NCBI RefSeq assembly: GCF_905171765.1
Contig: NC_053392.1
Coordinates: 403,483,399-403,547,398, forward strand
From: Bufo bufo
Lineage: Eukaryota; Chordata; Amphibia; Anura; Bufonidae
Direction: 5' to 3'
DNA: 64,000 bases
In this document: one piece after another, positions 57,296 through 64,000 of the stretch
Position numbering within the stretch: the first letter of the stretch is position 1
Layout: each line of letters opens with the position of its first letter
Position numbers and translations under genes: made by a program
Notes under the pieces: generated by a model
What the model saw: only the letters and a program-made list of their open reading frames with translations
What the model was told of the DNA's origin: nothing
Database searches by the model: none

Positions 57296-58025
57296 TAGGG
57301 ATGAGCGAACCCGAACTGTATAGTTCGGGTTCGTACCGAATTTTGGGGTGTCCGTGACACGGACCCGAACCCGAACATTTTCGTAAAAGTCCGTGTTCGG
57401 GTTCGGTGTTCGGCGCTTTCTTGGCGCTTTTTGAAAGGCTGCAAAGCAGCCAATCAACAAGCGTCATACTACTTGCCCCAAGAGGCCATCACAGCCTTGC
57501 CTACTATAGGCATGGCTGCGATTGGCCAGTGCAGCATGTGACCCAGCCTCTATATAAGCTTGGATCACGTTGCGCTGCACGTCACTCTGCTGATTGAAGC
57601 ATAGGGAGAGGTTGCAGCTGCGACGTTAGGGCGAGATTAGGCAGATTAACTCCTCCAAAAGACTTCATTCTGTGATCGATCTGCAGCTGTGGATCATTAA
57701 AGTGCTAATATTGACTTGCTCACTTTTTTGATGCTGCCCAGAGCGTTTTTAGATCACTTTTTTTCTGGGGTGATCGGCGGCCATTTTGTGACTTGTGGTG
57801 CGCCAGCACAAGCTATCACCAAGTGTATTTAACCATCAATAGTGTGGTTATTTTGTGCTATATCCTACATCACCGAAGTGCATTTAACCATCAACAGTCT
57901 GATTATTTTTTGGCCATATACTACATCTGGTGCAGGCTGAGCCTGTGTCACCCAAGTGCATTTAACCATCAACAGTGTGGTTATTTATTGGCCATATACT
58001 ACATCAGGGGCAAGTTGAGCCTGTC
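57296..58025 (+). promoter_or_regulatory. hAT D 5' terminal region, promoter and short repeats
   Basis: Promoter motifs as in A and C. Between 57820 and 57990 the block ATTTAACCATCAACAGTGTGG occurs three times in variant form (near 57826, 57879 and 57958), a small repeat distinct from the main array. No ORF of note. Confidence 0.55.
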
Positions 58026-60523
58026 ACCCAGCGCCTAAAAAATAGACCTGACATTTCTATTCAACCAAAACTGTTTTAGCTGGTCAAGTTATTTCTAGTG
58101 ACTGTTAAAGCACTTTTTTTTTTCTGGGTTGAAAAACTATTCCCAAATTTGCCATTCTCAAAATAACTAGTTTCTGGTATTTGAGGCCTACTTGAAATCT
58201 ATCCCAAAAAGGATATCTTACATTGAAGGTACTGATAGTGTCATTCAGAAAAACCTAAGACACACGCTACCGTGCAGATAGAAGTCTGATTCTGTGATTA
58301 AACCTATACCTGTCACACAGCGCAAAAAAAAACAGGCCTCACATTTCTATTCAACCAAATCCGTACTGTTTTAGCTGATCAAGTTATTTCTAGTGACCGT
58401 AAAAGCACATTTTTTTTTCTGGGTTGAAAAACTATTCCCAAATTTGCCATTCTCAAAATAACTAGTTTCTGGTATTTGAGGCCTACTTGAAATCTATCCC
58501 AAAAAGGATATCTTACATTGAAGGTGCTGATAGTGCAATTCAGAAAAACCTAAGACACACGCTACCGTGCTGATAGAAGTCTGATTCTGTGATTAAACCT
58601 ATACCTGTCACACAGCGCAAAAAAAAACAGGCCTCACATTTCTATTCAACCAAATCTGTACTGTTTTAGCTGGTCAAGTTATTTCTAGTGACCGTAAAAG
58701 CACATTTTTTTTTCTGGGTTGAAAAACTATTCCCAAATTTGCCATTCTCAAAATAACTAGTTTCTGGTATTTGAGGCCTACTTGAAATCTATCCCAAAAA
58801 GGATATCTAAAATTGAAGGTACTGATAGTGTCATTCAGAAAAACCTAAGACACACGCTACTGTGCAGATAGAAGTCTGATTCTGTGATTAAACCTATACC
58901 TGTCACACAGCGCAAAAAAAAACAGGCCTCACATTTCTATTCAACCAAATCTGTACTGTTTTAGCTGGTCAAGTTATTTCTAGTGACCGTAAAAGCACTT
59001 TTTTTTTTCTGGGTTGAAAAACTATTCCCAAATTTGCCATTCTCAAAATAACTAGTTTCTGGTATTTGAGGCCTACTTGAAATCTATCCCAAAAAGGATA
59101 TCTTACATTGAAGGTACTGATAGTGTCATTCAGAAAAACCTAAGACACACGCTACCGTGCAGATAGAAGTCTAATTCTGTGATTAAACTTATACCTGTCA
59201 CACAGCGCAAAAAAAAACAGGCCTCACATTTCTATTCAACCAAATTTGCACTGTTTTAGCTGGTCAAGTTATTTCTAGTGACCGTAAAAGAACATTTTTT
59301 TTTCTGGGTTGAAAAACTATTCCCAAATTTGCCATTCTCAAAATAACTAGTTTCTGGTATTTGAGGCCTACTTGAAATCTATCCCAAAAAGGATATCTTA
59401 CATTGAAGGTACTGATAGTGTCATTCAGAAAAACCTAAGACACACGCTACCGTGCAGATAGAAGTCTGATTCTGTGATTAAACCTATACCTGTCACACAG
59501 CGCAAAGAAAAACAGGCCTCACATTTCTATTCAACCAAATCTGTACTGTTTTAGCTGGTCAAGTTATTTCTAGTGACTGTAAAAGCACATTTTTTTTTCT
59601 GGGTTGAAAAACTATTCCCAAATTTGCCATTCTCAAAATAACTAGTTTCTGGTATTTGAGGCCTACTTGAAATCTATCCCAAAAAGGATATCTTACATTG
59701 AAGGTACTGATAGTGTCATTCAGAAAAACCTAAGACACACGCTACCGTGCAGATAGAAGTCAGATTCTGTGATTAAACCTATACCTGTCACACAGCGCAA
59801 AAAAAAACAGGCCTCACATTTCTATTCAACCAAATCTGTACTGTTTTAGCTGGTCAAGTTATTTCTAGTGACCGTAAAAGCACATTTTTTTTTCTGGGTT
59901 GAAAAACTATTCCCAAATTTGCCATTCTCAAAATAACTAGTTTCTGGTATTTGAGGCCTACTTGAAATCTATCCCAAAAAGGATATCTTACATTGAAGGT
60001 ACTGATAGTGTCATTCAGAAAAACCTAAGACACACGCTACCGTGCAGATAGAAGTCTGATTCTGTGATTAAACTTATACCTGTCACACAGCGCAAAAAAA
60101 ACCAGGCCTCACATTTCTATTCAACCAAATCTGCACTGTTTTAGCTGGTCAAGTTATTTCTAGTGACCGTAAAAGAACATTTTTTTTTCTGGGTTGAAAA
60201 ACTATTCCCAAATTTGCCATTCTCAAAATAACTAGTTTCTGGTATTTGAGGCCTACATGAAATCTATCCCAAAAAGGATATCTTACATTGAAGGTACTGA
60301 TAGTGTCATTCAGAAAAACCTAAGACACACGCTACCATGCAGATAGAAGTCTGATTCTGTGATTAAACCTATACCTGTCACACAGCGCAGAAAAAAACAG
60401 GCCTCACATTTCTATTCAACCAAATCTGTACTGTTTTAGCTGGTCAAGTTATTTCTAGTGACCGTAAAAGCAGACTTTTTGTTCTGGGTTGAAAAACTAT
60501 TCCCAAATTTGCCATTCTCAAAA
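58026..60523. repeat. Leader tandem array of element D, exact 295-bp period, about 8.5 copies
   Basis: TGTCACACAGCGCA recurs at 58311, 58606, 58901, 59196, 59491, 59786, 60081 and 60376, every step exactly 295 bp. Units differ by a few substitutions. The last partial unit stops at about 60523, 19 bp before the position of the lost start codon. Unrelated by eye to the arrays of A, B or C. Confidence 0.96.
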
Positions 60524-60541
60524 TTGTGGTGAACGGGAACA

Positions 60542-63500
60542 ATAAGGAAAACATCTAATAAGGGACGCGGACGCGGACATGGTCGTGGTGGTGTTAGTGG
60601 ACCCTCTGGTGCTGGGAGAGGACGTGGCCGTTCTGCCACAGCCACACGTCCAAGTGAACCAACTACCTCAGGTCCCAGTAGCCAGCAGAATTTACAGCGA
60701 TATTTGGTGTGGCCCAATGCCGTTCTAAGGATGGTAAGGCCTGAGCAGGTGCAGGCATTAGTCAATTGGGTGGCCGACAGTGGATCCAGCACGTTCACAT
60801 TATCTCCCACCCAGTCTTTTGCAGAAAGCGCACAGATGGCGCATGAAAACCAAGCCCATCGGTCTGTCACATCACCCCCATGCATATCAGGGAAACTGTC
60901 TGAGCCTCAAGTTATGCAGCAGTCTCTTATGCTGTTTGAAGACTCTGCTGGCAGGGTTTCCCAAGGGCATCCACCTAGCCCTTCCCCAGGGGTGGAAGAG
61001 ATAGACTGCACTAACGCACAACCACTTATTTTTCCTGATGATGAGGACATGGGAATACCACCTCAGCATGTCTCTGATGATGACGAAACACAGGTGCCAA
61101 CTGCTGCATCTTTCTGCAGTGTGCAGACTGAACAGGAGGTCAGGGATCAAGACTGGGTGGAAGACGATGCAGGGGACGATGAGGTCCTAGACCCCACATG
61201 GAATGAAGGTCGTGCCACTGACTTTCACAGTTCGGAGGAAGAGGCAGTGGTGAGACCAAGCCAACAGCGTAGCAAAAGAGGGAGCAGTGGGCAAAATCAT
61301 AACACCCGCCGCCAAGAGACTCCGCCTGCTACTGACCGCCGCCATCTGGGACCGAGCACCCCAAAGGCAGCTTCAAGGAGTTCCCTGGCATGGCACTTCT
61401 TCAAACAATGTGCTGACGACAAGACCCGAGTGGTTTGCACGCTGTGCCATCAGAGCCTGAAGCGAGGCATTAACGTTCTGAACCTTAGCCCAACCTGCAT
61501 GACCAGGCACCTGCATGCAAAGCATGAACTGCAGTGGAGTAAACACCTTAAAAACAAGGAAGTCACTCAGGCTCCCCCTGCTACCTCTTCTGCTGCTGCA
61601 GCCTCGGCCTCTTCTGCTGCTGCCGCCGCCTCGGCCTCTTCCTCTGCCTCTGGAGGAACGTTGGCACCTGCCACCCAGCAAACATGGGATGTACCACCAA
61701 CACCACCACCTGCGTCACCAAGCATCTCAACCATGTCACACGGCAGCGTTCAGCTCTCCATCTCACAAACATTTGAGAGAAAGCGTAAATTCCCACCTAG
61801 CCACCCTCGATCCCTGGCCCTGAATGCCAGCATTTCTAAACTACTGGCCTATGAAATGCTGTCATTTAGGCTGGTGGACACACACAGCTTCAAAGAGCTC
61901 ATGTCACTTGCTGTCCCACAGTATGTTGTTCCCAGCCGCCACTACTTCTCCAAGAGAGCCGTGCCTTCCCTGCACAAACAAGTGTCCGATAAAATCAAGT
62001 GTGCACTGTGCAACACCATCTGTGGCAAGGTCCACCTAACCACAGATACGTGGACCAGTAAGCGCGGCCAGGGACGCTATATCTCCCTAACTGCACACTG
62101 GGTAAATGTAGTGGCGACTGGGCCCCAGGCGGAGAGCTGTTTGGCGCACGTCCTTCCGCCGCCAAGGATCGCAGGGCAACATTCTTTGCCTTCTGTCTCC
62201 TCCTCCTCCTACTCAGCTTCCTCCTCCTCTTCTTCCACCTGCTCATCTAGTCAGCCACACACCTTCACCACCAACTTCAGCACAGCCTGGGGTAAACGTC
62301 AGCAGGCCATTCTGAAACTCATATGTTTGGGGGACAGGCCCCACACCGCACAGGAGTTGTAGCGGGGTATAGAACAACAGACCGACGAGTGGTTGCTGCC
62401 GGTGAGCCTCAAGCCCGGCCTGGTGGTGTGCGATAATGGGCGAAATCTCGTTGCAGCTCTGGGACTAGCCGGTTTGACGCACATCCCTTGCCTGGCGCAT
62501 GTGCTGAATTTGGTGGTGCAGAAGTTTATTCGCAACTACCCCGACATGTCAGAGCTGCTGCAAAAAGTGCGGGCCGTCTGTTCGCGCTTTCGGCGTTCAC
62601 ACCCTGCCGCTGCTCGCCTGTCTGCGCTACAGCGTAAGTTCGGCCTTCCCGCTCACCGCCTCATATGCGACGTACCCACCAGGTGGAACTCCACCTTGCA
62701 TATGCTGGACAGACTGTGCGAGCAGCAGCAGGCCATAGTGGAGTTTCAGCTGCAGCACGCACGGGTCAGTCGCACTGTGGATCAGACACACTTCACCACC
62801 AATGACTGGGCCTCCATGCGAGACCTGTGTGCCCTGCTGCGTTGTTTCGAGTACTCCACCAACATGGCCAGTGGCGATGACGCCGTTATCAGCGTTACAA
62901 TACCACTTCTATGTCTCCTTGAGAAAACACTCAGGCTGGGTTCAGACCTGAGCGTCTTTGATATGCGCGTTTTTGACGCGCGTTTTTTATGCGCGTTTTT
63001 TGCAATAGTAAACGCGCGTTTGACGCGCGTTTGTGTGATTGACTGCAATGTCCTATGGCCACAAACACGCTGTAAAACGCCCCAAAGAAGCTCAAATACT
63101 TGTTTGAGCGTAGGGCGTTTTACAGCGCGTTTTTCAGCGCTGTAAAACGCTCAAGTGAGAACCAGGGCCATAGGGAAGCATTGGTTTCCATGTGTTGAGC
63201 GTTTTACAGCGCGTTTGAACGCGCTGTAAAACGCTCAAGTGTGAACCCAGCCTCAGGGCGATGATGGAAGAGGAGGTGGCCCAGGAGGAGGAGGAGGAAG
63301 AGGGGTCATTTTTAGCACTTTCAGGCCAGTCTCTTCGAAGTGACTCAGAGGGAGGTTTTTTTCAACACCAGAGGCCAGGTACAAATGTGGCCAGACAGGG
63401 CCCACTACTGGAGGACGAGGATGAGGAGGAGGAGGTGGAGGAGGATGAGGATGAAGCATGTTCCCAGCGGGGTGGCACCCAAAGCAGCTCGGGCCCATCA

Positions 63501-64000
63501 CTGGTGCGTGGCTGGGGGGAAACACAGGACGATGACGATACGCCTCCCACAGAGGACAGCTTGTCCTTACCTCTGGGCAGCCTGGCACACATGAGCGACT
63601 ACATGCTGCAGTGCCTGCGCAACGACAGCAGAGTTGCCCACATTTTAACGTGTGCGGACTACTGGGTTGCCACCCTGCTCGATCCCCGGTACAAAGACAA
63701 TGTGCCCACCTTACTTCCTACACTGGAGCATGATAGGAAGATGCGCGAGTACAAGCGCACGTTGGTAGACGCGCTACTGAGAGCATTCCCAAATGTCACA
63801 GGGGAACCAGTGGAAGCCCAAGGCGAAGGCAGAGGAGGAGCAAGAGGTCGCCAACGCAGCTGTGTCACGCCCAGCTCCTCTGAGGGCAGGGTTAGCATGG
63901 CAGAGATGTGGAAAAGTTTTGTCAACACGCCACAGCTAACTGCACCACCACCTGATACGGAGGCAACATTTCACTAACATGGTGGAACAGTACCTGTGCA
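60542..64000 (+). pseudogene. hAT transposase of element D, start lost, stop, MITE and frameshift
   Basis: The expected start codon is ATA (60542-60544) instead of ATG; the next in-frame Met is at 60704, beyond the Arg/Gly-rich N-terminus. The frame then runs through an intact BED finger (CTLCHQSL, TRHLHAKH; about 61436-61526) and TTDTWTS to a TGG-to-TAG stop at 62360-62362 (after AQEL). It resumes in the same frame with CDNGRN, CLAHVLN and TRWNSTL, is cut by a MITE at 62935-63251, resumes in frame, then loses about 14 bp near 63959, shifting the frame. The window ends before the C-terminal block. Confidence 0.93.
62935..63251. mobile_element. Palindromic MITE, 317 bp, inside transposase D
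   Basis: Inverted ends GCTGGGTTCAGACCTGAGCG and CGCTCAAGTGTGAACCCAGC, with CTCAG on both sides (62930-62934 and 63252-63256). The interior is rich in GCGCGTTT and TGTAAAACGC motifs in both orientations, including a strong hairpin near 63200-63235. TSD length is ambiguous (3-5 bp) because the terminal bases can be read in more than one way. Confidence 0.85.

Larger units (their letters stand above)
57296..64000 (+). mobile_element. hAT element D, at least 6.7 kb, defective, right end outside window
   Basis: The left terminus TAGGGATGAGCGAAC is followed by CCCGAAC/GTTCGGG motifs, CCAAT at 57450, TATATAAG at 57551, a 295-bp leader array, and a broken transposase that runs off the window. The candidate left TSD is GTTATATG (57288-57295), to be checked against the right flank. 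It lies only 303 bp from element C in the same gypsy RT gene. Confidence 0.9.

Noticed and set aside
58026..60523. CRISPR-like or rRNA-spacer-like repeat
   Set aside because: Exact 295-bp tandem units without spacers and without rRNA sequence; position matches the leader arrays of sibling hAT copies.

Overview
The window looks like a piece of a large, transposon-rich vertebrate genome, most likely an anuran amphibian. The evidence is Tc1-like elements of the fish/frog type, ZBED-type hAT elements, Ty3/gypsy and CR1 fragments, TTAA-flanked elements, palindromic MITEs and (TA)n runs. I see no host gene, tRNA or rRNA. Almost every base that can be assigned is mobile DNA, much of it nested, and target-site duplications (TSDs) let the order of insertion be read.

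Layout. 1-1560: decayed minus-strand hAT gene. 2113-3162: Tc1-like element. 3208-21706: a minus-strand Ty3/gypsy element with integrase ahead of reverse transcriptase (Gmr1-like). Its left LTR is split by a 12,751-bp hAT element (A, 3381-16131, TSD GTAGCAAG). Its right LTR is split by a solo LTR (20001-21515, TSD GAGA), which itself holds a hAT MITE (20458-21051, TSD ATCATTAA). 21797-27086: non-coding TTAA-flanked element made of hairpins and tandem repeats. 27630-37680: old hAT remnants, into which hAT element B (31214-36635) inserted. 37690-44840: MITEs, a CR1 endonuclease fragment, a gypsy LTR plus gag start, and fold-back elements. 45440-50757: three Tc1-like elements, one with an uninterrupted 348-codon transposase frame. 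50780-57295: a gypsy reverse transcriptase gene split by hAT element C (51003-56992, TSD CCAAGGTG) and again by hAT element D (57296 to beyond the window).

The most notable system is the hAT family A-D. All four copies share TIRs of the type TAGAGTTGAGCGAAC, and the complete copies have 8-bp TSDs. The better-preserved ends carry iterated GTTCGGGTTCGG motifs, with a CCAAT/TATA promoter at the 5' end. The gene is a long BED-finger/hAT transposase gene. Between promoter and start codon each copy holds a tandem array, but the array sequence differs: 227/229 bp in A, about 95-110 bp in B and C, 295 bp in D. Copy A also carries a 6-kb satellite with 93-bp monomers and 806-bp higher-order units behind the gene. 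About 64% of A is tandem repeat, yet its 1125-codon transposase frame is uninterrupted. B, C and D are broken by stops, frameshifts, MITEs or deletions, so A is the only plausible source of transposase here. The AT-rich MITEs have related ends and may be mobilised by it.
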